A DNA stretch of 11,618 nt from Anaerolineales bacterium (GCA_026985785.1 JALSPT010000071.1:1-11618), one strand, 5' to 3'. Numbered from the stretch's first letter, positions 1-5,735 are shown. Notes: generated from the sequence alone by a model not told the origin. Program-made: numbers and translations.

Positions 1-8
1 GGATGGGG

Positions 9-83
9 GGAGGTGAGGGTATTTTGGGCGCCTTTCGCCCCTTCGCCCTCACCCCCGGCCCCTCTCCCGGAGGGAGGGGGGAG
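9..83. repeat. GC-rich palindromic intergenic repeat
   Basis: Two inverted pairs are visible. GGTGAGGG at 12-19 is complementary to CCCTCACC at 46-53 and encloses a small inner stem, GGGCG (26-30) with CGCCC (36-40). Next to it, 59-68 pairs with 72-81 around a 3-nt loop, giving 10 pairs with one G-U. The wording (CCCTCACCCCCGG, then CCCCTCTCCC and its complement) resembles a repeat that I recall as common between genes in Chloroflexota and some other high-GC bacteria. That recollection was not checked. It may also act as a transcription terminator, but there is no T-tract. Confidence 0.55.
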
Positions 84-204
84 CGTTGCCGCTCTGCACG
101 GGAGCAATGAGGAACCATCTCGGGGCTTGTTTGCTCATTTCACACATTTCACATCGTTGCCTTCGGCTTGTGGGCGAAAGCAAGTCGACGATGCCGAGAA
201 GCGG

Positions 205-210
205 TACAAT
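205..210 (+). promoter_or_regulatory. Possible -10 element (TACAAT) upstream of the alpha/beta hydrolase
   Basis: TACAAT lies 71 nt before the hydrolase start codon. It matches the hexamer seen upstream of rarA and ssb but lacks the TG extension (CGG precedes it), and no convincing -35 is seen. If used, it would give a leader of about 65 nt that contains the Shine-Dalgarno site. Confidence 0.35.
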
Positions 211-270
211 GGAAGCAAGCCGCTGACTGCTTTGACCGCAGTACCCTGTGTTGGGCGATGAAGGCTTTCT

Positions 271-278
271 GGGAGGTG
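271..278 (+). promoter_or_regulatory. Ribosome binding site of the alpha/beta hydrolase
   Basis: GGGAGGTG is followed by three bases and then ATG at 282. It fixes this start: the only nearby in-frame upstream ATG (258) runs into a stop before 282. Confidence 0.7.
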
Positions 279-281
279 TAG

Positions 282-1058
282 ATGACGTTGTATTATCGCG
301 ACCCGGCGCCCGAGGCCGAACCGCCGGTCGTGTTGCTCCATGGCCTGGGTTCTACAAGCGCGTCGTGGCAGGCGCAAATGGCTGCCCTTCAAGCGGCGCG
401 CTTCCGCCCCATTGCGGTGGACCTGCCCGGCTTTGGCCGTTCTCCCTACGACGGCCAATGGTCGCCGAGGCACGCCGCCGAGAAGGTGCAGGCGCTGTTG
501 GCGCAACTGGGGGCGGTGCCGGCGCACGTCGTGGGCATTTCGCTGGGCGGCACGGTGGCGTTGAGCATGGCGCTTGCCGCGCCGGAGGCTGTGCGCTCGT
601 TGACGCTGGTCAACACGTTTGCCGTGCTGCGCCCGGCAGGCTTGCGCGGCTGGGCTTACTTTGCGCTGCGGCTGGCGGTTGTGCATACCTTGGGGCTGGA
701 GGCGCAGGGAAAGGCCGTGGTGCGCCGCATCTTTCCCCGGCCAGAGCATGCCCATTTGCGGGCGGCGCTGTTGGACGAAATCCGGCAGGCCGATCCGCGC
801 GCCTATCGCGCCGCGATGCGCTCCCTGGTGCGTTTCGATGTGGCCGATCGCTTGCATACCCTGGCCATGCCGGTGCTGGTCGTCACCGGTGCAGATGACA
901 CCACCATCCCGCCTGCAACTCAGGCCGAGATGACGCGCCGCATCCCCCACGCCCGCCACGAGGTCATCCCCCACGCCGGCCACGCTGTCATCGCCGACAG
1001 CCCCGAAGCCTTCAATCGCACCCTCCTGGACTTTCTTCACACCTTGCCCCAACCCTAA
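282..1058 (+). CDS. Alpha/beta hydrolase
   Basis: A 258-residue single-domain serine hydrolase of the alpha/beta fold, about the usual length. The sequence shows the oxyanion-hole HGLGS motif (residues 20-24), DLPGFGRS (47-54), the nucleophile elbow GISLGG with Ser87, a likely acid at Asp205 or Asp206 in GADD, and the catalytic His234 in HAGH. The complete triad suggests an active esterase, lipase or similar enzyme. The lid region, about 115-180, is hydrophobic and helical. No signal peptide is seen, so it is probably cytoplasmic. The substrate cannot be told from sequence, because this family includes esterases, C-C hydrolases, haloperoxidases and epoxide hydrolases. It starts with ATG after a good Shine-Dalgarno site and lies 24 nt before the NYN gene, with which it may be co-transcribed. 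Confidence 0.93.
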   Translation: MTLYYRDPAPEAEPPVVLLHGLGSTSASWQAQMAALQAARFRPIAVDLPGFGRSPYDGQWSPRHAAEKVQALLAQLGAVPAHVVGISLGGTVALSMALAAPEAVRSLTLVNTFAVLRPAGLRGWAYFALRLAVVHTLGLEAQGKAVVRRIFPRPEHAHLRAALLDEIRQADPRAYRAAMRSLVRFDVADRLHTLAMPVLVVTGADDTTIPPATQAEMTRRIPHARHEVIPHAGHAVIADSPEAFNRTLLDFLHTLPQP

Positions 1059-1082
1059 CCCCCTAACCCCCTTCCTTCCCCC
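1047..1082 (-). repeat. Telomere-like C-rich repeat; potential G-quadruplex on the minus strand
   Basis: Between the hydrolase and the NYN gene the plus strand reads as C-runs separated by AA or TAA: CCCCAA, CCCTAA, CCCCCTAA, CCCCC. The minus strand therefore has four G-runs of 5, 5, 3 and 4 bases with loops of 3, 3 and 2 bases (1047-1071), plus another G-run at 1078-1082. This fits the standard G-quadruplex pattern. The hydrolase stop codon TAA (1056-1058) lies inside it. The motif is on the template strand for the plus-strand genes. Confidence 0.6.
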
Positions 1083-1541
1083 ATGCCCTACCTCATCGAC
1101 GGCCACAACCTGATCCCCAAAATCCCCGGCCTCAGCCTGAGCGCCGAAGACGACGAAATGCGCCTGGTGCAGATGCTGCAACGCTTTGCCGCCCGACGGA
1201 ACACGCGGGTGGAAGTGTACTTCGATCGCGCCGCGCCGGGCGACGCCGGGCGGAGAGCCTTTGGCGCGGTGCAGGCGGTTTTCATCCCTCGTGATCGCAC
1301 GGCAGATCAGGCTATCGCGGGGCGTTTGCGCGCTTTGGGCAAAACGGCTGCCAACTGGACGGTGGTTTCTTCCGACCGCGAGGTGCAACAGGCTGCCCGC
1401 TGGGCGCGGGCGCGGGTGGTGCCTTCCGAGGCGTTTGCTCGCGAACTGACGGCGGCCAAAGCCAGCAGCGTGGACGAAAAGCCCGAAAGCCTTTCGGAAG
1501 ACGAGGTGGACGAGTGGCTGCGGCTGTTCGGCGCGGAGTAG
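1083..1541 (+). CDS. NYN-domain ribonuclease, YacP/Rae1-like
   Basis: A 152-residue PIN-like nuclease of the NYN/YacP family (formerly DUF901). Conserved acidic positions are visible: Asp6 in the N-terminal DGHN motif, Asp48 in YFDR, Asp75 in TADQAI and Asp98 in SSDRE. These are typical of a metal-binding active site that cuts RNA. The best-known relative, Bacillus subtilis YacP/Rae1, is a ribosome-associated mRNA endonuclease. Whether this copy binds ribosomes is inference. The C-terminal tail (about 128-152) is acidic. The ATG start has no Shine-Dalgarno site, because the preceding bases are almost all pyrimidine, so translation may depend on coupling to the hydrolase or on a leaderless message. 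RarA begins 22 nt downstream. Confidence 0.88.
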   Translation: MPYLIDGHNLIPKIPGLSLSAEDDEMRLVQMLQRFAARRNTRVEVYFDRAAPGDAGRRAFGAVQAVFIPRDRTADQAIAGRLRALGKTAANWTVVSSDREVQQAARWARARVVPSEAFARELTAAKASSVDEKPESLSEDEVDEWLRLFGAE

Positions 1542-1548
1542 CCAATCG

Positions 1549-1557
1549 TGCTACAAT
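1549..1557 (+). promoter_or_regulatory. Extended -10 promoter of rarA (TGC TACAAT)
   Basis: The element TGC plus TACAAT ends six bases before the rarA ATG. Normal -10 to start-site spacing would put transcription initiation at or next to the A of the start codon, giving a leaderless mRNA. No Shine-Dalgarno site lies between. No clear -35 is seen, as is common for extended -10 promoters. Confidence 0.55.
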
Positions 1558-1563
1558 GAAAGC

Positions 1564-2889
1564 ATGGATCTGTTCGACCATGCCTTGGAGCAAGACAACG
1601 CCGCGCGTCCCCTGGCCGAGCGGATGCGGCCGCGCACGCTGGAGGAATTCGTCGGCCAGGAACACATCCTCGCCCTCGGCAAGCCACTGCGCCGTGCCAT
1701 CGAGGCCGATCGCCTGTTTTCGTCCATCATCCTGTGGGGGCCGCCTGGCTGCGGCAAGACGACGTTAGCCCGCCTCATCGCCCGCCATACCCGTGCCCAT
1801 TTCGTCACCCTTTCGGCTGTCCTGGCAGGCAAAGCCGACCTGCGTAAGATCATCGCCGCTGCCCAGGAACGCCGCAAATATCACCGCCAGCGCACCATCC
1901 TCTTCGTGGACGAGGTGCACCGCTGGAACAAAGCCCAGCAGGATGCCTTGCTGCCGCATGTGGAAAACGGCACCATCACGCTGATTGGCGCGACCACCGA
2001 AAACCCCTATTTCGAGGTCATCTCGGCGTTGGTCTCCCGCTCGCGGGTGTTCCAACTCAAGCCGCTCACCCCGACGCACATCCGCCGTATCGTGGAAAGC
2101 GCTTTGCGCGACGCCGAACGTGGCTATGGCGGGCAAGGCGTGCACATTGCTCCCGAAGCGCTGGACTTTTTGACGCAGGCAGCCCGCGGCGACGCCCGCA
2201 GCGCGCTCAACGCCCTGGAACTGGCGGTGGAAACCGCCTCGCCGGATGCCGAAGGGCGCATTACCCTCACCCTTCAGGCCATTCAAGAGGCCATTCAGCA
2301 GCGCGCCGTGCTTTACGACAAGGATGGCGACGCCCACTACGACACCATTTCGGCCTTCATCAAATCCGTGCGCGGCTCCGACCCCGACGCTGCCCTTTAC
2401 TGGCTGGCCAAGATGGTCGAGGCGGGGGAAGACCCCCGCTTCATCTTCCGCCGCCTGCTGATCCTGGCTGCCGAAGACATCGGCTTGGCCGACCCGCAGG
2501 CGCTGGTAGTGACCACGGCGGCAGCCCAGGCCTTCGAATGGGTTGGTTTGCCGGAGGGCGTGTATCACCTCGCCGAGGCCACCCTCTACCTGGCCACCGC
2601 GCCCAAATCCAACACCACCAAGGCTTATTTTGCCGCACGGGAGGCCGTGCGGCAACTCGCCAACCCTGACGACGTGCCTACTCACCTCAAAGATCCCAGC
2701 CGAGATGGGCGCGCCACCGGCCACGGCCAAGGTTACCGTTACCCCCATCACGCCCCCGGCCATTTCCTCCGTCAGCAGTACCTGCCCGAGGGCCTCCAAG
2801 GGGCGCGCTTCTACACCCCATCGGATCAGGGCTACGAGCGCACCATTGCCGAGCGTTTGGCTCGCTGGTGGGCTGATCGCAAGCCTTGA
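1564..2889 (+). CDS. rarA: Replication-associated recombination protein A (RarA/MgsA), AAA+ ATPase
   Basis: A 441-residue clamp-loader-like AAA+ ATPase, about the usual length. RarA/MgsA acts at stalled replication forks and single-strand gaps, and E. coli RarA interacts with SSB. The sequence shows the N-terminal DLFD and PLAERMRPRTLEEFVGQ region, Walker A GPPGCGKT (59-66), Walker B ILFVDEVH (112-119), sensor 1 IGATTENP (141-148) and the SRSR motif near 158-161 that carries the probable arginine finger. The C-terminal MgsA tetramerisation region follows, ending in the family motifs HxPGHFLRQQYLP and FYTPSDQGYE. The residue after HR in the Walker B segment is Trp121, where Phe is common. The promoter directly before the ATG suggests its own leaderless transcript. 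ssb follows 91 nt later and has its own promoter. Confidence 0.96.
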   Translation: MDLFDHALEQDNAARPLAERMRPRTLEEFVGQEHILALGKPLRRAIEADRLFSSIILWGPPGCGKTTLARLIARHTRAHFVTLSAVLAGKADLRKIIAAAQERRKYHRQRTILFVDEVHRWNKAQQDALLPHVENGTITLIGATTENPYFEVISALVSRSRVFQLKPLTPTHIRRIVESALRDAERGYGGQGVHIAPEALDFLTQAARGDARSALNALELAVETASPDAEGRITLTLQAIQEAIQQRAVLYDKDGDAHYDTISAFIKSVRGSDPDAALYWLAKMVEAGEDPRFIFRRLLILAAEDIGLADPQALVVTTAAAQAFEWVGLPEGVYHLAEATLYLATAPKSNTTKAYFAAREAVRQLANPDDVPTHLKDPSRDGRATGHGQGYRYPHHAPGHFLRQQYLPEGLQGARFYTPSDQGYERTIAERLARWWADRKP

Positions 2890-2927
2890 CCTCGGCGCTA
2901 CCCGGCATGATACCCTTTTCTCGCCAG

Positions 2928-2936
2928 TGGTACAAT
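2928..2936 (+). promoter_or_regulatory. Extended -10 promoter of ssb (TGG TACAAT)
   Basis: TGG plus TACAAT lies 44 nt before the ssb ATG in a 91-nt intergenic gap that is more AT-rich than its surroundings. It would give a leader of roughly 38 nt containing a strong Shine-Dalgarno site. TTGACC at 2886-2891 looks like a -35 but is 39 nt away, too far to pair with it. It probably drives ssb, the translin-like gene and the Cas4-like genes. Confidence 0.55.
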
Positions 2937-2968
2937 CTTCCCGCTACAGATCGTTTCCCTTTTCAAGT

Positions 2969-2976
2969 AAGGAGGA
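2969..2976 (+). promoter_or_regulatory. Ribosome binding site of ssb
   Basis: AAGGAGGA precedes the ssb ATG with five bases between GGAGG and the start. It decides the start at 2981 over the long in-frame extension upstream, which overlaps rarA and does not look like protein. An out-of-frame ATG (2976) lies between the site and the real start. Confidence 0.75.
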
Positions 2977-2980
2977 TGCC

Positions 2981-3412
2981 ATGTTTCATCGTGTAATCAT
3001 CGTTGGCAATTTAGGCCGTGACCCGGAAATGCGCTACACCCCCAGCGGCACCCCGGTCACCAACTTTTCGGTAGCCACCAACCGCACCTACACTAATTCG
3101 CAAGGCCAGCAGGTCAAGGAGACCATTTGGTTCCGTGTGTCGGCGTGGGGAAAACAAGCCGAGATTACCAGCCAGTATCTGCGCAAGGGCTCACGCGTGT
3201 TGGTCGAAGGGCGTCTGGTTCCCGACCCCAACACCGGCGGCCCCCGGCTGTGGACCCGCCAAGACGGCACGGTGGCGGCCTCTTATGAAGTTCATGCCCT
3301 CACCATCCGCTTCCTCAGCAGCCGCGAGGAAACCGAAGCCCTGGCCCAAGGGATGGGCGACAGCGCGCCGGTAGACGATCTGCCTGCTGCCGAAGACGAG
3401 ATTCCCTTCTAA
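2981..3412 (+). CDS. ssb: Single-stranded DNA-binding protein
   Basis: A 143-residue bacterial SSB with one OB-fold domain (about 1-112). The opening MFHRVIIVGNLGRDPEMRYT and the stretch ETIWFRVSAWGKQAE are typical of the family. The short acidic tail ends DEIPF, the conserved tip through which SSB recruits repair and replication proteins. The linker between the OB fold and the tip is short, about 25 residues. The protein coats single-stranded DNA during replication and repair, normally as a tetramer. The gene lies directly downstream of rarA, whose E. coli product binds SSB. The translin-like gene starts three bases after the ssb stop, so the two are probably co-translated. Confidence 0.96.
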   Translation: MFHRVIIVGNLGRDPEMRYTPSGTPVTNFSVATNRTYTNSQGQQVKETIWFRVSAWGKQAEITSQYLRKGSRVLVEGRLVPDPNTGGPRLWTRQDGTVAASYEVHALTIRFLSSREETEALAQGMGDSAPVDDLPAAEDEIPF

Positions 3413-3415
3413 CCC

Positions 3416-4054
3416 ATGCCCGCGCTGGAGAGCATTGCCGAAAGCCTGCACCGCGACCTGGAAGCGCGCACCGCGGCGCGCGATCGCGCCCTGGCACACG
3501 CCCGCCAGTTGGTGCGCGCCTGCGCCCATGCCATCCGCGCCGTGCATCGCGGCGACCGCGAACAGGCCGCCGAACGCCTGGCCGCTGCCCGTACCCTGGC
3601 CGATGCCTTGCGCACCGACCTGGCCGCTTTCCCCGAACTGTATTACGCCGGCTACACCCAGGACGCTCTGAAGGAATTTGCCGAGGCCAGCATCGTGGCT
3701 GCGTTGGTGGACGGCGGCGACCTGCCCACGCCGGAGGCGTTGGGCATCCCCGCTTCGGCCTATGTGCGCGGCCTGGCCGAAGCGGTGGGTGAACTGCGGC
3801 GGCGGGTGCTCGATCTGCTCCGTCACGGCCATTCGCCCGAAGTCGAGCGACTGCTCGGCGTGATGGACGACATCTACGCCGTGCTGGTCACCATGGATTA
3901 CCCCGACGCGGTCACCCTCGGCCTGCGCCGCCTGACCGACATCGCTCGCAGCCTGCTGGAGCGCACCCGCGGCGACGTCACCCTGAGCCTGCGCCAACAG
4001 CGCCTGGAAGATGCCCTGCAGCGGATAGAAACACAAGTTCGTCCCTCGGCCTGA
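3416..4054 (+). CDS. Translin-family nucleic-acid-binding protein
   Basis: A 212-residue, almost entirely alpha-helical protein resembling the prokaryotic branch of the translin/TRAX family (COG2178). The best match is the central block ELYYAGYTQDALKEFAEA (74-91). It is followed by GDLPTPEALGIPASAYVRGLAE and GELRRR (101-130), then DDIYAVLVTMDYPD (151-164) and the helix containing RRLTDIARSLLERTRGD (171-187). Eukaryotic translin and TRAX form octamers that bind single-stranded nucleic acid, and TRAX is an RNase. Glu87 and Glu90 may correspond to catalytic glutamates of TRAX, but this needs an alignment. There is no signal peptide or membrane segment. The ATG is three bases after the ssb stop with no Shine-Dalgarno site of its own, which implies translational coupling. 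Its bacterial role is unknown; the ssb and nuclease neighbours suggest single-stranded DNA or RNA handling. Confidence 0.82.
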   Translation: MPALESIAESLHRDLEARTAARDRALAHARQLVRACAHAIRAVHRGDREQAAERLAAARTLADALRTDLAAFPELYYAGYTQDALKEFAEASIVAALVDGGDLPTPEALGIPASAYVRGLAEAVGELRRRVLDLLRHGHSPEVERLLGVMDDIYAVLVTMDYPDAVTLGLRRLTDIARSLLERTRGDVTLSLRQQRLEDALQRIETQVRPSA

Positions 4055-4057
4055 GCC

Positions 4058-4300
4058 ATGCGCACGATTCGCGTCTCCGAAATCGGCACCTATCTCTACT
4101 GTGCGCGCGCCTGGGGCTACGCCCGGCAGGGCGAGCCTTCGGCCAATCAGGCGCTGATGCAGGCAGGCACCGAGTATCATCGGCAGCACGGTCGGCGGGT
4201 GGCGCGGGTTGTGTTGTTGCGCCTGGTGGGGTGGGGATTGATCTTGTTCGCCTTGCTGGCGCTGGCGGCCTGGTGGGCCTGGCAGGTCAGCGGAGGGTAA
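4058..4300 (+). CDS. Cas4-like nuclease, N-terminal part with one membrane segment (split gene)
   Basis: An 80-residue protein. Residues 5-22 (RVSEIGTYLYCARAWGYA) match the N-terminal signature of Cas4/RecB-type PD-(D/E)XK nucleases, with Cys15 at the place of the first iron-sulfur ligand. GTEYHRQHG (37-45) resembles nuclease motif I with a conserved His (His41). A hydrophobic segment at about 52-75 then looks like one transmembrane helix, and the protein ends there. The catalytic core is absent and lies in the next gene. The ATG starts three bases after the translin-like stop, with no Shine-Dalgarno site. It could be half of an obligate two-subunit enzyme, the product of a frameshift mutation, or the zero-frame product of a programmed frameshift. 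The assignment rests on motifs only. Confidence 0.7.
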   Translation: MRTIRVSEIGTYLYCARAWGYARQGEPSANQALMQAGTEYHRQHGRRVARVVLLRLVGWGLILFALLALAAWWAWQVSGG

Positions 4301-4304
4301 AGTG
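4292..4304 (+). promoter_or_regulatory. Ribosome binding site and stop/start junction between the two Cas4-like halves
   Basis: GGAGGG (4292-4297) is directly followed by the TAA stop of the first half, one A, and the GTG start of the second half. The five-base spacing from GGAGG to GTG suits initiation. The same layout, a Shine-Dalgarno-like purine run just before a slippery GGG and a stop, could also promote a +1 shift into the downstream frame. Confidence 0.55.
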
Positions 4305-4817
4305 CCCTACCTGATTGGTCTGCTCGTCCTGCTGGGGGTGCTGCTCCTCTGGTGGAGCCAGCGGGAGCGCCAGCGCGTCGGTTTGCCTGCCGGGCGGGTG
4401 GTCTATAGCGATACCGGCATCCGCCGGGAACTGGAAAAACCGCTCTACGACCAGGGGTTAGGCCTCAGCGGACGCCCCGATTACCTCGTAGAGCAGGGCG
4501 ATCTGCTCATCCCGGTGGAGGTCAAATCGGCGCCAGCCCCGCCCGCACCTTACGACAGCCACGTTTTCCAGGTGGCAGCCTACTGTTTGTTGATCCAAAA
4601 GCAGTTGGGCAAGCGAGCGCCTTATGGTTGGCTGCAATATGCCGACCGCAAATTTCGCATCGATTTCACCTCCGAACTGGAAGAGCATCTGCTGGATCTG
4701 TTGGCCGACATGCGCCGCGCCGAGCGCCGCGGCGGCGTGCCCGACCGTTCGCACCAAAGCGCCGCCCGGTGCCGCGCCTGTGGCTTTCGGGAAATTTGCG
4801 ACCAACGTTTGAAGTAA
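4302..4817 (+). CDS. Cas4-like PD-(D/E)XK nuclease, C-terminal part with one membrane segment (split gene)
   Basis: A 171-residue protein starting with GTG. A transmembrane helix at about 3-18 is followed by the nuclease core: GRPDY (57-61) with Asp60, PVEVKS (71-76) with Glu73 and Lys75, and QVAAYCLLI (90-98) with Gln90 and Tyr94. Together these make the RecB/Cas4-type catalytic set. Near the end, RCRACGFREIC supplies Cys157, Cys160 and Cys166, the usual C-terminal trio of Cas4 iron-sulfur ligands. The fourth expected ligand and motif I are in the preceding gene. The two membrane segments would form a hairpin if the proteins were fused, placing the nuclease on the inner face of the membrane. 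No cas1, cas2 or CRISPR array is in the window, so this is a stand-alone Cas4-like protein and its substrate is unknown. Confidence 0.8.
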   Translation: MPYLIGLLVLLGVLLLWWSQRERQRVGLPAGRVVYSDTGIRRELEKPLYDQGLGLSGRPDYLVEQGDLLIPVEVKSAPAPPAPYDSHVFQVAAYCLLIQKQLGKRAPYGWLQYADRKFRIDFTSELEEHLLDLLADMRRAERRGGVPDRSHQSAARCRACGFREICDQRLK

Positions 4818-4833
4818 ATCCCTCCTGTCGTTT

Positions 4834-4840
4834 GTGAGGA
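4834..4840 (+). promoter_or_regulatory. Ribosome binding site of nadK
   Basis: GTGAGGA is followed by four bases and then ATG at 4845. It supports this start. The 12 bases GAGGATGCCATG are identical to those at the ssb start. Confidence 0.55.
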
Positions 4841-4844
4841 TGCC

Positions 4845-5735
4845 ATGTCCCCTATCAACGCCTCTCCTTTTCAGCATGTGGTCATTGCTGCCCATCCCCA
4901 GGTGCGGGAAGCCCTGGCCGAAGGCCAGGAAGTGGCGGCCTTCCTCCAAAATCACGGCGTGGATGCCTACGCGGGGCTACTGTACGACGAAGAATTGCAT
5001 CGTCGGGTGCGGGAGGGCGAGGCCGACCTGCTCATCGCTTTGGGCGGCGACGGCACCATGCTGCGCGCCGGCCATCTCTGCGCCCCCCACGGTGTGCCCA
5101 TCTTGGGCATCAACATGGGGCATTTTGGTTTCCTCATCGAGGTGGAACGCGCCGAATGGCGACACACTTTGCGTCAGTTGCTGCTGGGCGAAGCGTGGAT
5201 CGAGGAGCGCATGATGCTGGAAGCCCAGTTGGTGCGCGGCGAGGAGATGGTGCAGCGTTGGGACGTGGTCAACGAGGTGGTGGTCAGCCGGGGGCAGTTC
5301 GTCCGCCCGGTGAAGGTAACGGCATATGTGGATGACCTGCTGCTGGCGCGTTACGTGGCCGATGGGCTGATTGCCGCCACGCCCACCGGCTCGACCGCCT
5401 ACGCCTTGGCCGCGGGCGGCCCGATTTTGCCGCCCGAACTGCGCAACATCCTGCTGATGCCGGTTGCGCCGCACCTCTCGGTGGATCGCGCTGTGGTGCT
5501 TTCCGAAGGCAGCACCGTGACGCTGGCCGTCAAGGTAGACCATCAGGCCGTGGTTAGCGTGGATGGGCACGACCCCGTGGCGCTGGAGGACGGCGATCGG
5601 GTGCATGTGCGCGCCAATCGTTTCCCGCTGAAGTTCGTGCGCTTCCGCGGGCGAGGGTATTTCTACCGCAACCTGACCTCCTACATGAACTGGAATCCCA
5701 CGGTCGAGAAAGAGAGCCAGCGACGGCAGTGGTGA
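4845..5735 (+). CDS. nadK: NAD kinase (NAD+ to NADP+)
   Basis: A 296-residue cytoplasmic NAD kinase that phosphorylates NAD+ to NADP+ with ATP or polyphosphate. It is about the family's usual length. The catalytic GGDGTML motif is at 67-73, followed by GINMGHFGFL (88-97), the nucleotide-binding NE pair at 143-144, and the highly conserved TPTGSTAYALAAGGPI (179-194). HLSVDRAVVL (210-219) sits where many relatives have a HSL-type motif. The last 20 or so residues, after the conserved FRGRGYFYRNL, are a short basic tail. It is separated from the Cas4-like gene by 27 nt and overlaps the start of the phosphoesterase gene by four bases (GTGA), which suggests translational coupling to it. Confidence 0.96.
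   Translation: MSPINASPFQHVVIAAHPQVREALAEGQEVAAFLQNHGVDAYAGLLYDEELHRRVREGEADLLIALGGDGTMLRAGHLCAPHGVPILGINMGHFGFLIEVERAEWRHTLRQLLLGEAWIEERMMLEAQLVRGEEMVQRWDVVNEVVVSRGQFVRPVKVTAYVDDLLLARYVADGLIAATPTGSTAYALAAGGPILPPELRNILLMPVAPHLSVDRAVVLSEGSTVTLAVKVDHQAVVSVDGHDPVALEDGDRVHVRANRFPLKFVRFRGRGYFYRNLTSYMNWNPTVEKESQRRQW

Larger units (their letters stand above)
1..281. other. Non-coding region upstream of the first gene
   Basis: No credible coding sequence is seen here. The plus-strand reading frame across it is low-complexity and Pro/Ala/Gly-rich, as expected from translating a GC-rich repeat. The region holds the palindromic repeat near its left end, a possible hairpin at 152-193, a weak -10-like element at 205-210 and a Shine-Dalgarno site at 271-278. 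The end of an upstream gene or its terminator may lie just outside the window. Confidence 0.6.

Noticed and set aside
135..1388. 417-codon open frame on the minus strand
   Set aside because: It is antisense to the hydrolase and NYN genes, both with clear catalytic motifs. Its product is rich in His, Arg and Gly with no family signature, as expected from GC-rich antisense frames.
1765..2799. 344-codon open frame on the minus strand
   Set aside because: Antisense to rarA, which has all its AAA+ motifs; no ribosome site or recognisable domain.
2886..2891. TTGACC as the -35 box of the ssb promoter
   Set aside because: It is 39 nt from the -10 element, well beyond workable spacing, and overlaps the rarA stop codon.
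2543..2980. Upstream extension of the ssb frame into rarA
   Set aside because: The extension is Pro/Ser/Arg-rich shadow sequence, and SSB proteins begin at the conserved MFHRVIIVGN preceded here by AAGGAGGA.
3191..4189. 332-codon open frame on the minus strand
   Set aside because: Antisense across ssb, the translin-like gene and the Cas4-like first half; composition is typical of a shadow frame.
4058..4817. CRISPR-Cas locus suggested by the Cas4-like genes
   Set aside because: No repeat-spacer array and no cas1, cas2 or effector gene is in the window. Cas4-like proteins also occur outside CRISPR systems.
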